A DNA stretch of 64,000 nucleotides from JABDBE01 sp049585795. GTDB taxonomy: Bacteria > Acidobacteriota > Terriglobia > Terriglobales > Acidobacteriaceae. The translations under genes and the position numbers were made by a program. Of this stretch, positions 37,833-46,804 are shown in pieces; within the stretch, counting starts at the first letter, position 1, and each line of letters begins with the position of its first letter. The notes under the pieces were generated by a model that saw only the letters and a program-made list of their open reading frames with translations, did not search any database and had not been told where the DNA came from. The stretch is from contig JBAVAQ010000085.1 in NCBI GenBank assembly GCA_049585795.1, positions 18,192 to 82,191 on the forward strand, given 5' to 3'.

Positions 37833-37866
37833 CCGCCGCCTTTCACGGGCGGCGTTTCTTTGTGTT
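37833..37866 (+). terminator. Intrinsic terminator after the GloVer gene
   Basis: GCCGCC (37835-37840) pairs with GGCGGC (37848-37853) and is followed by GTTTCTTTGTGTT, 32 bases after the stop codon. Confidence 0.6.
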
Positions 37867-38108
37867 GCGCGGTGGGCGGAGAACGATGATGTAATCTGCG
37901 ATTACATGCACTGGTCATGTCAGGTTCAGCGATTCTTGGGGCTGGGGAGCTTTGCTCCGCCGGGAGGGTTCAGAGACCGGTCCCTACACAATCATTGAGG
38001 GCCTCGGGGGCTCCTGATAATGAATCCTCAAAGGCCGCCGAGTCATCTTATGAACAAGACTTAAGCGCCATTTTTGCTTGTATTTACCGCGCACAGGAGA
38101 TTCCGTTT

Positions 38109-39386
38109 ATGGCGACCTTTCCGAGAGCAATTTCGACCGACTTCCAGACCGTACCTTCACTCGCCTCCGATCAGGTGGACGAGTTGCTCAAGCTGCAAAA
38201 GGCAGCGCAGAACATCAGTTCGATTCTTGACCTGGATCGGCTGATCGACAAAGTCGTGAACGATGTGGCGCGGTCCTTCGGATGCGTTGAGGCGGATATT
38301 TATCTGGCAGACGAAGAGCGCGGGGAACTGACTCTGGCCTGCGCGCACGGTTGCGCCGGCTGCGAAATTTGCGGCACGGGCAACAGCCTGAAGATCGGGA
38401 AACAGGGCATGGTGGGCTACGTCGCGGGCACGGGACAGATGCGCTACGCGCCCGACGTGCGAAAAGATCCGTACTACATCGGATGCGAAGAGGCGACGCT
38501 GTCGGAGGTCGCGATTCCGTTGCATGTGGATGGAAAGCTGATCGGGGTGTTTACGGCTTCGCATCCGGAACTGGATGCATTTCCCCCACAGCAGCTTCGA
38601 CTTTTGCAGGCTCTGTGCGGTTATGTGGCCGTCGCAGTTCACAATGCGCGGCGCTTTCAGGAAGAACAGCATCGGCGGAAGGAGATGAGCCGCGAGGCCA
38701 ATGAAGCCCGCAAGATTCAGCAGGCTTTGCTGCCTCGGAGTTCGCCGTATATTCCGGGCTTTGCCATTTCTGGGCTCTCGACTCCGGCGGGCGCAGTGGG
38801 CGGAGACTGGTACGATTTCATTCCTTTCGACGATGGCCGCTGGGGATTGGTGCTGGCGGATGTTTCGGGAAAGGGCATGGCGGCTGCGCTGTTGATGTCG
38901 GCAACGCGTGGTATGCTTCGCTCGTTGGCGGAGGCGGCGTGCAGCCCGAGCGAGGTGCTGACCAAGCTAAATCAATTACTGGTCAACGACTTCCCTTCAG
39001 GCCGATTTGTGACCATGGTTTTCGGAATTCTGGATCCGGCGACGCGGGTTCTGAGGTTCTCCAGTGCCGGACATTTGCGACCGCTGTTGATCGAGAATTC
39101 TCATGCACATTTTCTCGAGTCGGAGAGGGGCTTGCCGCTGGGCATTGGATTGGGAGAATACTCCGAGGCGCAGGTGCATCTGCCCGAAGGCTCGCGGCTG
39201 TTGTTTTACAGCGACGGCATTACCGAGGCCACGAATCCGGAAGAAGATGAGTACGGCGCGGAGCGACTAGAGAAGCATTTTCGGCGGGGGGATGCATCGG
39301 CGGAGAGCATCCTGGAAGATGTGCGGGGGTTCGCGAACGGTGAGGGTTTGCATGACGATGCTACGGTGATTTTGGTGAAGGCGTAG
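38109..39386 (+). CDS. GAF-domain PP2C/SpoIIE phosphatase (RsbU-like) with cysteine cluster
   Basis: 425 residues from ATG 38109, preceded by AGGAGA; the longer frame to 37917 is not domain-like. GAF domain about 25-180, a coiled linker about 180-210, then a SpoIIE-type PP2C domain with GGDWYDF, LVLADVSGKGMAAAL, FSSAGHLRPLL, FYSDGITEA and DDATVI, so all metal-binding aspartates are present. The GAF domain holds C78, C82, C85 and C88 (CAHGCAGCEIC), a cluster able to bind an iron-sulfur centre or metal. Such phosphatases dephosphorylate STAS anti-anti-sigma factors; a STAS protein is encoded at 42416-43285. Confidence 0.9.
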   Translation: MATFPRAISTDFQTVPSLASDQVDELLKLQKAAQNISSILDLDRLIDKVVNDVARSFGCVEADIYLADEERGELTLACAHGCAGCEICGTGNSLKIGKQGMVGYVAGTGQMRYAPDVRKDPYYIGCEEATLSEVAIPLHVDGKLIGVFTASHPELDAFPPQQLRLLQALCGYVAVAVHNARRFQEEQHRRKEMSREANEARKIQQALLPRSSPYIPGFAISGLSTPAGAVGGDWYDFIPFDDGRWGLVLADVSGKGMAAALLMSATRGMLRSLAEAACSPSEVLTKLNQLLVNDFPSGRFVTMVFGILDPATRVLRFSSAGHLRPLLIENSHAHFLESERGLPLGIGLGEYSEAQVHLPEGSRLLFYSDGITEATNPEEDEYGAERLEKHFRRGDASAESILEDVRGFANGEGLHDDATVILVKA

Positions 39387-39391
39387 GTGAC

Positions 39392-39465
39392 ACATCCTTG
39401 TGTCCTTTGTGGTTGCAGGAAGTACAAATGCGCTAACCACAAAGGGCACGAAGGTACACAAAGGA
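39392..39465. repeat. CCTTTGTGG dispersed repeat, inverted pair (copy 2)
   Basis: CATCCTTGTGTCCTTTGTGG (39392-39411) faces an inverted version AACCACAAAGGGCACGAAGG (39435-39454), giving a long imperfect hairpin between two convergent genes. The same words occur at 29455-29487 and 58287-58317. Confidence 0.55.
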
Positions 39466-39480
39466 AGGCGCGGACACTGG

Positions 39481-39903
39481 TTAGCCGCAGCGGGTTTTGT
39501 GTTCTTTCAGGATGCAGCTGTCCATGACCACGAAAATCCCAGCCTTGCGGGCTTTCTCTGCGGCTTTTTGGTTGATCACTTCTTCCTGCATCCAAATGGC
39601 GGGAACTTTTAGCCGGATCGCCTGATCGACGATCTCGTCCACGAACTCGGGACGGCGGAAGATGTTCACGATGTCGACCTTCTCGGGAACATCCAGCAGA
39701 GACGGATAAGCGGTTTCGCCGAGGGCCTCTTTAATCTTCGGATTGACCGGGATAATGCGGTAGCCGTTCGACTGCATGTAGGCGGAGACGCCGTAACTGG
39801 GCCGCAGGGGACTGTTGGAGAGTCCGACTACGGCGATGGTTCGGGAGCGTTTCAGCAGATCTGCGATGGGGTCGGGTTGGGGCGATGAGGACATCCCCAG
39901 CAT
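39481..39903 (-). CDS. CoA-binding domain protein (YccU-like)
   Basis: 140 residues. Rossmann-type CoA-binding fold: RTIAVVGLSNSPLRPSYGV at the start, then GYRIIPVNP, YPSLLDVPEKVDIVNIFRRP and PAIWMQEEVINQKA, ending MDSCILKEH. Full single-domain length for the CoA_binding_2 family. The biological role is unknown. An alternative ATG at 39894 is equally possible. Confidence 0.9.
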   Translation of the reverse strand: MLGMSSSPQPDPIADLLKRSRTIAVVGLSNSPLRPSYGVSAYMQSNGYRIIPVNPKIKEALGETAYPSLLDVPEKVDIVNIFRRPEFVDEIVDQAIRLKVPAIWMQEEVINQKAAEKARKAGIFVVMDSCILKEHKTRCG

Positions 39904-40065
39904 TGTAGCGACGCTGCTTGGGGGATGCCAATTGGTGACGAATGCGTGCTCTTAAGGAGGGTATGAGCAAGTCAACGCGGGATAGCGTCAAAGCCCTTAC
40001 TTATTCGAAAGCGGTTTATCGCAGCGCTGGAACGGCTTGCGGAAAAATTCGTTGCAGGCACAAAA

Positions 40066-40137
40066 GCATACCTCAGGCGCTAAAGCGCCGACCTGTTTCA
40101 ACGAGTCGGCGGCACGACTGAAGTCGTGCCCTTCCCA
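40066..40137. repeat. Two-hairpin REP-like element, copy 1
   Basis: GCATACCTCA then hairpin GGCGC-TAAA-GCGCC (40076-40089), a 21-base spacer, hairpin GGCACGACT-GA-AGTCGTGCC (40111-40130), then CTTCCC. The same two-hairpin layout recurs at 43614-43686 and 53270-53336. The rest of the 355-base gap 39904-40258 is featureless. Confidence 0.75.
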
Positions 40138-40258
40138 ATCCGGCTCGGATTAGGATTTTCCGCACGCTGTGGAAGCGCTGCGCCACTCAAAATCGGAGTT
40201 TTTCATTAGCCGGTACCCTTCCCCCGTCACGCCAGAACAGGCCTTAATCGGAGTTTCT

Positions 40259-41512
40259 CTAGTCTTTCTTGACGGTTTCCGATTTCTGCCTGAACATTCT
40301 GAGCGCCATTTTTCGCACCGTGTCCGAGACTTCTTTGTTGCCCGCAAGATTCTTAAGATCCGTGACCAGCAAATGCTTGACCAGGCCCAAGGAGACATCG
40401 ATGGGGGTTCGAGGATTGTTGGTAAGGTTGCGCACGATGGCGTACTGCTTCATGAATCGCCGTTTCAGAGTGATGGAACGAAGCACGGCCTCGAGCACAT
40501 TCTTCTGATTGGCGAACTTTTCGACCTCGCCGTCGGTGAGCTTGGGAGATTCGAGCACGGCGAGGGCTACGATTTTTGTACCATCGCGAATGAGCAGCGA
40601 GCGCTCTTCCTTGGTGCCTTTCATGGCCAGTTGAATTCGTCCGGTGATGCCAAGTTTGGAGATTTTCTGCAGAGCGCTGCCTCGTTGCTCTTCGGGACTG
40701 AGGTAGGCCTTTTTCACCGGAGCCGGCGCTTTCTTCACCGCCGCGGCTGCGCCTTGAGAACTCGAAGCGACTGCCTCGGTTTTCGCCTCGACGGGAACTG
40801 ATTGTGGAAGCGTGGGAGCAGCGGAGGGAAGTTCGTCTATCCCGCCGACCGGCTGGAAGGGTTTGTCGCCTTCGGCGGAGATTTCGCTGGCGTGCTCGGT
40901 CAGGTATGCGCCGGTTGCTTCGTCGGGGACTTCCTCCGTGCCGGGTTCAGGGCTGGGCGCGTGATCGGGAGTTGCCGGCTTGGGTGTCGCTTCCAGCGGC
41001 GCTGCGCTTGTGATCTCGGGTTCCTTAACAGCGGGCGGAGCGAACGTTGCCAGCTTCTCGGCAATTGCCGATGATTGGGACGGGTTCAAGTTGGGATTGG
41101 AGCTAAGTGAGGCCAGAATTGTTTTCGACTGATTGACGCGTGGGCTCTTGACGAGAGTTTCCAGCATATAGCGAGAAGCTGCGGCGGCAAGCTCCGCCAG
41201 CGACTCCTCAGAGACCGAGGGATTCTCGAGCAATGCGGGAAGCAGCGTGGGGCGAAGATTTCCCGGCGTGATCATGTAGGCCAGGACTTCTTTGGGGGTG
41301 CGCGGATCGGCTGCGGCTTTGCGCGAAGAGGCTTCGTCCCATCCCGCTAGAGTGAGGCGGGCGCGCTCGGCGAAGATTTTGGTTTGGGTCGCCAGGTAAA
41401 CCAAGATTTCGATCATTTCCTGAGGCGGAACGGAGAGCGCTCCGCGAGCGGCAGTCTGCATCACTTGCGAAGACGCCATGGAGGAGCGGATGGTGTCGAT
41501 CATGCGTGGCAT
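40259..41512 (-). CDS. Unknown protein with two helical domains and a Pro/Ala/Glu linker
   Basis: 417 residues, not recognised. Residues 1-145 and 270-417 are alpha-helical and resemble each other in style: runs such as ADPRTPKEVLAYMITPGN, LLENPSVSEESLAEL, LSSNPNLNPSQ in the first, and NPRTPIDVSLGLVKHLLV, LAGNKEVSDTV in the second. These N-P-x-T/S-P/S phrases spaced by about 30 residues recall HEAT-like or leucine-rich-variant repeats. The middle (about 150-265) is low-complexity Pro/Ala/Glu. No signal peptide or membrane helix. Probably a cytoplasmic scaffold. Confidence 0.75.
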   Translation of the reverse strand: MPRMIDTIRSSMASSQVMQTAARGALSVPPQEMIEILVYLATQTKIFAERARLTLAGWDEASSRKAAADPRTPKEVLAYMITPGNLRPTLLPALLENPSVSEESLAELAAAASRYMLETLVKSPRVNQSKTILASLSSNPNLNPSQSSAIAEKLATFAPPAVKEPEITSAAPLEATPKPATPDHAPSPEPGTEEVPDEATGAYLTEHASEISAEGDKPFQPVGGIDELPSAAPTLPQSVPVEAKTEAVASSSQGAAAAVKKAPAPVKKAYLSPEEQRGSALQKISKLGITGRIQLAMKGTKEERSLLIRDGTKIVALAVLESPKLTDGEVEKFANQKNVLEAVLRSITLKRRFMKQYAIVRNLTNNPRTPIDVSLGLVKHLLVTDLKNLAGNKEVSDTVRKMALRMFRQKSETVKKD

Positions 41513-41613
41513 AGGTGTTGGCTAGCTCCGATCAATGCTGGACTGTATAGGATCGCGCCGAGACGGGCTGCTTCGCCAGCAATTTGGTGAGGGGTAACGT
41601 TACGAAAGGCACT

Positions 41614-42231
41614 TCAGGCGCCTCGATCGGCGCGATTATTGGGGGATGCGGTCAGGGCTTCCAGTTCGAGGACGACTCGCTCGAATTCATTCACGATGCG
41701 GTTGGATTTCTTACGCTTGAATTCGTCCAACAAAGCGCGGTAGTACCAGAGCGTGCCCTCACGCTTTCCTTGAAAGCGTTCCCAGATTGCGTCCCCGAGT
41801 TCACGATAGTCGGCGACGATGGAGCGGGCATTGTGAAGTTTGTCCGCCGCCGAAACCAAGCGCGTGTCGGCGTCGGCGGTACGGAGATGCCGGATGTACG
41901 GCTCTTTGCGCTCGCGCCAGGGCGGCTTGGGGGTCGTGAACGCGTCACTGCAGCCTTCGACGATGTGCGCCACGCGCTTGCCGAAACGGCGACGGACTTG
42001 ATTGAGCATGGGAACGCCACCGCAGTCCTCGGCGACATCGTGCAGAAGCGCGGCGATGGCAAGGTCTTCGTCGCCTCCGGCTTCGAGAACGAGCCCTGCG
42101 ACGCCAAGCAAGTGTGAGATATAAGGAACGCTGCCTCCCTTCCGGGTTTGGCCGGAATGCTTGCGGGTAGCAAAAAGTAGCGCCCGCTCGAAACGTGGGC
42201 CAAGTTTGGTGACAGTTCGCTTGCGTTTCAT
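41614..42231 (-). CDS. HD-domain hydrolase, RelA/SpoT-hydrolase-like
   Basis: 205 residues. HD superfamily metal site: VPYISHLLGVAGLVLE (first His), ALLHDVAED (HD pair) and VSAADKLHNARSI (last Asp). This arrangement is closest to the ppGpp hydrolase half of SpoT and to stand-alone small alarmone hydrolases (MESH1). There is no synthetase or TGS domain. Likely a ppGpp or nucleotide pyrophosphohydrolase; the substrate is inferred only from the motif pattern. Confidence 0.82.
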   Translation of the reverse strand: MKRKRTVTKLGPRFERALLFATRKHSGQTRKGGSVPYISHLLGVAGLVLEAGGDEDLAIAALLHDVAEDCGGVPMLNQVRRRFGKRVAHIVEGCSDAFTTPKPPWRERKEPYIRHLRTADADTRLVSAADKLHNARSIVADYRELGDAIWERFQGKREGTLWYYRALLDEFKRKKSNRIVNEFERVVLELEALTASPNNRADRGA

Positions 42232-42415
42232 AGGCGGGAGTCACCAGGGACGCCGCAGCGACGGGGACAATCAAGACCCCGTTGGCAGAATCGTTTCGAT
42301 CTGCAGACTCCCCTGACGCTGGGTTTGGGACGGGTCGTGAGCCGCAGCTCTCCCGCAACGCACAACCCGATTGCTTGTCGCCAACGCAGGCAGGAGGAAT
42401 GAACTAGCCTAATGC

Positions 42416-43285
42416 CTAAGCCACGGCCTGCGATGACGGCCGATTGAAAGATTGAACCCCGCTGGCCTCGTCTACTTCTATGTCGAAAACGTTGTGCAGG
42501 CGGGTCAATCGTAATAAATCGGACACTCTATTACTTGGACTCACCAGCTTTAACTGGCCTCCCCGGTTGCGGACGGAGGTGCAGGCGCGAACCAACTCCC
42601 CCACTCCTGAGCTGTCGACATAACCGACTTCCTGAAGATTCAGCAAGATCTTTGCGTGGCCTTTGTCTATCAGCATGGCGATCACGTCGCGAAGCATGAC
42701 ATTGCCTTCGCCCAGAGTGATTCTTCCGACGACGTCGACGATCACCACGTCTTCAATTTCGCGGGTTGAGGTCTGCGTCTTTACCGGCGTGCGGCCCTGG
42801 ATGCCAAGGCCGAGGCGGTCCAAAATCTCGCAGGCGGTTTGCGCCAGCTCGGGGGATTCGGCGCGCACCACGATCAGCGATTTGCCTTCGGCCAGTACTG
42901 CGCGAAAGAAGCTCACGTCCTCGGCGCATTTTTCGCCTGCGGTGGGTTGGAGTCCCCTGTTTTCCCCAGCTGTAGCTTTGCCGACTGCTGCGCCCGCTCC
43001 CGCTCCTGCCAGACCTACCAGGGCAGCCGCGCCGAGCCCCAATGCGAACAAGGTCCCGATCCCAGGAAGCAGCAAACTGGCTACCACCACTCCGGACGTC
43101 ATCCCCGCCGCTCCGCCCACGAAGCCACCGACAGTGGCTCCCAACTGCTTGCCGATGGTTTCAGCTTCTGCTTCCGACCGGGTTAGAAACACGATCGAAT
43201 CTTCCGGCACCTTGCTAGCCAGTAGTTCCTTCACTGCGGCTTCGGCATGTTCACGGGAATTAAAAACGCCAATGGCAGTTTCCAT
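42416..43285 (-). CDS. GSP17M-like/glycine-zipper/STAS fusion protein
   Basis: 289 residues, GAGG upstream of ATG 43285. Residues 1-50 resemble the general stress protein 17M domain (AIGVFNSREHAEAAVKELL). Residues 50-110 are a Gly/Ala-rich hydrophobic hairpin (GATVGGFVGGAAGMTSG, GTLFALGLGAAALVGLAG) likely to enter a membrane. After a linker, residues about 180-285 form a STAS domain with VGYVDSSGVGELV, whose serine is the phosphorylation site of anti-anti-sigma factors. STAS proteins are substrates of SpoIIE/RsbU phosphatases like that at 38109. A membrane-anchored STAS is unusual. Confidence 0.82.
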   Translation of the reverse strand: METAIGVFNSREHAEAAVKELLASKVPEDSIVFLTRSEAEAETIGKQLGATVGGFVGGAAGMTSGVVVASLLLPGIGTLFALGLGAAALVGLAGAGAGAAVGKATAGENRGLQPTAGEKCAEDVSFFRAVLAEGKSLIVVRAESPELAQTACEILDRLGLGIQGRTPVKTQTSTREIEDVVIVDVVGRITLGEGNVMLRDVIAMLIDKGHAKILLNLQEVGYVDSSGVGELVRACTSVRNRGGQLKLVSPSNRVSDLLRLTRLHNVFDIEVDEASGVQSFNRPSSQAVA

Positions 43286-43613
43286 GGAAACCTCCTCTAG
43301 TTAGTTGATCGGAAACAAACGGTGAGCTGGGGGAAAAATCCACCCACCGGCAGAAGAAAACAGAACCGGTAAGGAATAGTCGGTCCACAGCCTTCTGCGC
43401 ATCGGAATCTTGCCCTTAGGAATGAGCTTTGTCAAGCAATTTCGCATTCTCGGATTGCTATGCCGTGCCGATTCGGGCCACGCCCCCCTCTTTTCAGGAG
43501 CCTGGATGAAGTGAGGTCTTGATGCCACCTGGTCCATAGCGGGCTAACTCTTCAAGGCTCGGTTTTCGGCCGATCAGCGTCCCTGAGTCTGCGCGCCCCG
43601 GCGGACGGAAAAA

Positions 43614-43686
43614 GCATACCTCGGGCGCTAAAGCGCGAGCACATTTTCGGCGACTTTAGTGGCACGACTGAAGTCGGGCCCTTCCC
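43614..43686. repeat. Two-hairpin REP-like element, copy 2
   Basis: GCATACCTCG, hairpin GCGC-TAAA-GCGC, spacer, GGCACGACTGAAGTCGGGCC (43661-43680), CTTCCC. It matches copy 1 almost base for base at both ends. The 447-base gap 43286-43732 holds nothing else recognisable. Confidence 0.75.
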
Positions 43687-43732
43687 GCGGCCAGCGGGCA
43701 GCATGCTTTTCCGCAACAGCCAGCTGGCTTGG

Positions 43733-46462
43733 CTACTTCACGTTGTTAATCAGGACTACGTCGCTATTTTCGGAGCCACGTGCCAGGAATAATTGTTTGC
43801 CGTCGGTGGACCAAGCAAAATTGAAGATCGTGCCCTCGGTAAAGTTTGTGATCTGCTTGGGCGGATGACCGTCGAGAGGCTGGCTCAGCAGGTTGGAGAC
43901 GCCGTTTGCGTTATCCACGTAGATCACGGCCTTACTATCCGGCGACCAGGCAAACGCAGAGTTGATGCGGTAGGAGAGCTTAGTTAGATTGCCGCCCTCG
44001 ATGGACATATAGGCGATCTCAAAGCGTCCTGTTGCTTCGTCGAAAACGTTAATTGCGACCGACTTTCCATCCGGTGAGACAATCGGATGGCCGGCGGTGC
44101 CGTCGATAAGTAGCTGAGGCGTACCGCCAACGAGGGGCTGCTTCCAAGTCCGTATCTTCCCTCCGCCTTGGGATGCGTAGAGCAGCCACTTTCCGTCGGG
44201 AGTGATCTGGGGCTCGGTATCGGAATTGCCGTTGGTGAGCTGTTTTGCGATACTGCCATCGACATTCATACTCCATATATTTCGCCGACCGTTGCGGTCG
44301 GAGGAAAAAACCACGGTTTTGCCATCGGCGGAAACGGCGGGACCGGTGTTATTGCCCGCATTCATGGTCAATTGCGCCGGGCTGCTTCCGTCGGGGCTCA
44401 TGCTCCAAATGTCGCTGTGTCCGCTCGCGGTTGAGGTGTAGAGAACGCTTCCGTTTGGCAGAGAGGCAACGCCGAATAGACCTTCGCCGGTCCCGCTCGC
44501 GGATGTAATCCGCTTCGCGGTAGCAGAGTCACCCTGTGGAGCGACCCAAATTGACGAGGAGACTTCGCTCTGCACCGTGACCAAGGCGCTGGAATCGGCG
44601 GTAAGACTCACTCCGAAATAGCGGTTCAGATCGTTGGTGATGCGGCGCGCCTCGCCGCTGGGGTACGCAACATACCAAAGTTGCGGCGAAAGGCTGGAAC
44701 TTTGATCAGAGGCGTCGAATATAAGTCCACTGCCATCTCCCATCCAAGCAACGCGTCCGGAGCTGGACCACTTGTTGGAGGAAATTGTTTTTTCCGCTCC
44801 GCCGGTTGCTGGCACACCCACGAGGCTCCACTCAGCGGCACCCATACCCTCGGTAGCGAGTGTGGCGATGGTTCGGCCGTCTGGCGACCAACTGGGACCG
44901 GCACTGAGACCGAACCAAGACGCGGCGTACCTTGCGGGGAGCTTGCGGCTGGCCACGACGTGCTGATCGGATCCATCGGCCTTAGCGAGCGTAAGATCGT
45001 CGGTGCCTTTCGGCGGGTAGAAGCGGGCGAAGGCGATCTGGGTGCCGTCGGGCGAAAGAGCAACGGGATCGTCGACGTCTTCGACTAATTTCCGCGGAGT
45101 TCCGCCCAGCACTGGAACCTGGTAGAGGAATGCCTGCGATTCATTCTTGGCGGCGGTGACGTAGTAGACATAGTTGCCGTCGCCCGAGAAGGTCATGCCA
45201 AAATACACGACCTCGGCGGGGGGAACGATCTGTACGTTGTTGGCCGTTGTGACCTGGCGTACCCAGAGACTCTGTTTGCCGCCGTCTTCGATTACGTGGA
45301 CGACGTACTTGCCATCGGGAGAAATGCCAGCCATGCGGGACTTGCCGGTATTGGTCAGGCGCGTGAGGTGGATATTTTGGAAGCCGACCGCTGCCGGCTT
45401 GGCGGCGCGGGTAGTTAATTTGTAGATGCCAAAACCGGCGGCCAGAGCGAGCACAATTGCGAGACTTCCTATCAGCAATTTCTTGCTTCCGGTTTCTTGG
45501 CTGATTGGGACTTGCGAGGGGGCGCTCGTCGCGGAAACATGCGCCGGATCGGTGGGATGCTTTCCGCTTGGCGGAGGCGCAATTGCGGGCTGCGCCGAGG
45601 CGCTCGCCGCTTCATCTGCGGTTTGATACGCGGAGCGGCGGCCGGAGCTGCTGTCTCGTTGCAATCGCTTCAAGTCGCTGCGAATTTCGGAAGCGTGCTG
45701 ATAACGGAGATCGCGATCTTTCTCCAGCGCCTTGTTGATGATTTCTTCCAAGCGGGGCGGAAGGTCGGGATTCAGGCGCGCGGGCGCGGGCGGCATCCGA
45801 TTGAGAATGGCGTCGAAAATCATCGCCGAAGTGTCGCCGCGAAAGGGCAGCGTGCCGGTAGCCATTTCATACAGCACCGCACCGAAGGAAAAAAGGTCGG
45901 TGCGGGAGTCGAGTTCTTTTCCCTTGGCCTGCTCCGGCGACATATACGCAACGGTGCCAACCGCGGTGCCGGGGCTGGTCAGGTAAATCTGGCTCACGGC
46001 CGCTGCGGTCGCTTGGGTCGCGCCCGCGTCAGCGGGTTTGCCCATGACCGGAGTGAGTTTCGCCAGACCGAAATCAAGGATTTTTGCATGCCCCCGCTTG
46101 GTGACGAAGAGATTGGCGGGCTTGATATCGCGATGAACGATCCCTTCAGTGTGGGCGGCGTCGAGCGCGTCGGCAATTTCGATGGCCAGCGAAAGCAGTG
46201 ATTCGGTATCCATCGGCTGCCCCGCGATGCGGTGTTTCAGGGTCACGCCGTCGAGGAATTCCATCACGATGAACGCCTGACCGTCCTGCTCATCGATCTC
46301 GTGAATGGTGCAAATGTTCGGGTGATTCAAGGCGGAAGCGGCTTTGGCCTCGCGCTGGAAGCGGCTGAGCGCTTGAGGATCTTTGGCTACGTCGTCAGGG
46401 AGGAACTTCAGGGCGACGAAGCGGCCGAGTTTGATGTCCTCGGCTTTGTAGACGACGCCCAT
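43733..46462 (-). CDS. Ser/Thr protein kinase fused to a TolB-like beta-propeller
   Basis: 909 residues from the first in-frame ATG (46462). Kinase domain 1-265: VALKFLPDD (lysine), HRDIKPANLF (catalytic loop), DFGLAKL, then YMSPEQAKG. A Pro/Ser linker, one membrane helix about 325-345 (LLIGSLAIVLALAAGFGIY), then an extracytoplasmic WD40/TolB-like propeller with repeats such as SPDGKYVVHV, ADGKTVVFSSDRNGR and PDGKWLLYAS. The ATG lies inside the glycine-rich loop (GGGGMGVVYKA); the frame continues upstream as LLNQTISHYRILEKLGGGG without ATG/GTG/TTG before a stop. An ATG at 46538 is in another frame by one base. So the N-terminus is either misread or uses a rare start. Confidence 0.88.
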   Translation of the reverse strand: MGVVYKAEDIKLGRFVALKFLPDDVAKDPQALSRFQREAKAASALNHPNICTIHEIDEQDGQAFIVMEFLDGVTLKHRIAGQPMDTESLLSLAIEIADALDAAHTEGIVHRDIKPANLFVTKRGHAKILDFGLAKLTPVMGKPADAGATQATAAAVSQIYLTSPGTAVGTVAYMSPEQAKGKELDSRTDLFSFGAVLYEMATGTLPFRGDTSAMIFDAILNRMPPAPARLNPDLPPRLEEIINKALEKDRDLRYQHASEIRSDLKRLQRDSSSGRRSAYQTADEAASASAQPAIAPPPSGKHPTDPAHVSATSAPSQVPISQETGSKKLLIGSLAIVLALAAGFGIYKLTTRAAKPAAVGFQNIHLTRLTNTGKSRMAGISPDGKYVVHVIEDGGKQSLWVRQVTTANNVQIVPPAEVVYFGMTFSGDGNYVYYVTAAKNESQAFLYQVPVLGGTPRKLVEDVDDPVALSPDGTQIAFARFYPPKGTDDLTLAKADGSDQHVVASRKLPARYAASWFGLSAGPSWSPDGRTIATLATEGMGAAEWSLVGVPATGGAEKTISSNKWSSSGRVAWMGDGSGLIFDASDQSSSLSPQLWYVAYPSGEARRITNDLNRYFGVSLTADSSALVTVQSEVSSSIWVAPQGDSATAKRITSASGTGEGLFGVASLPNGSVLYTSTASGHSDIWSMSPDGSSPAQLTMNAGNNTGPAVSADGKTVVFSSDRNGRRNIWSMNVDGSIAKQLTNGNSDTEPQITPDGKWLLYASQGGGKIRTWKQPLVGGTPQLLIDGTAGHPIVSPDGKSVAINVFDEATGRFEIAYMSIEGGNLTKLSYRINSAFAWSPDSKAVIYVDNANGVSNLLSQPLDGHPPKQITNFTEGTIFNFAWSTDGKQLFLARGSENSDVVLINNVK

Positions 46463-46624
46463 GCCCCCGCCGCCGAGTTTCTCCAGAATGCGGTAATGCG
46501 AAATGGTTTGATTGAGCAGTTGGTTCGGCCTCAGGCATGGAATGTTATCAGTCGGCGAGGAGAAAGGCGACTACGGAAGTGTGGGCGGCCGCGCCTCGCT
46601 CAGTCCGCTCACACACTCATCCTT

Positions 46625-46711
46625 TGTCATTCCGAGGAGCGAAGCAACGAGGGATCTGGGGTTTGCCGGCCGGGGCAGGAACCTAGATCCCTCGCTTTGC
46701 TCGGGATGACA
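46625..46711. repeat. Long imperfect inverted repeat (TGTCAT...ATGACA)
   Basis: TGTCATTCCGAGGAGCGAAG at the left and a GCTTTGCTCGGGATGACA end at the right are inverted and include AGATCCCTC/GAGGGATCT. The left arm recurs at 28379-28412; a right-arm relative lies at 62780-62810. It sits between prfB and the kinase gene; the rest of 46539-46804 is GC-rich intergenic sequence. Confidence 0.6.
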
Positions 46712-46804
46712 GGCAACTTATTCGAAATCGTTGCCAAGCTTCCCTCGGCTGGACAGCCCCTTCGGCTTTGCTCAGGGCAGGCTCAGGCGGCTGTCCCCAC
46801 GCGA

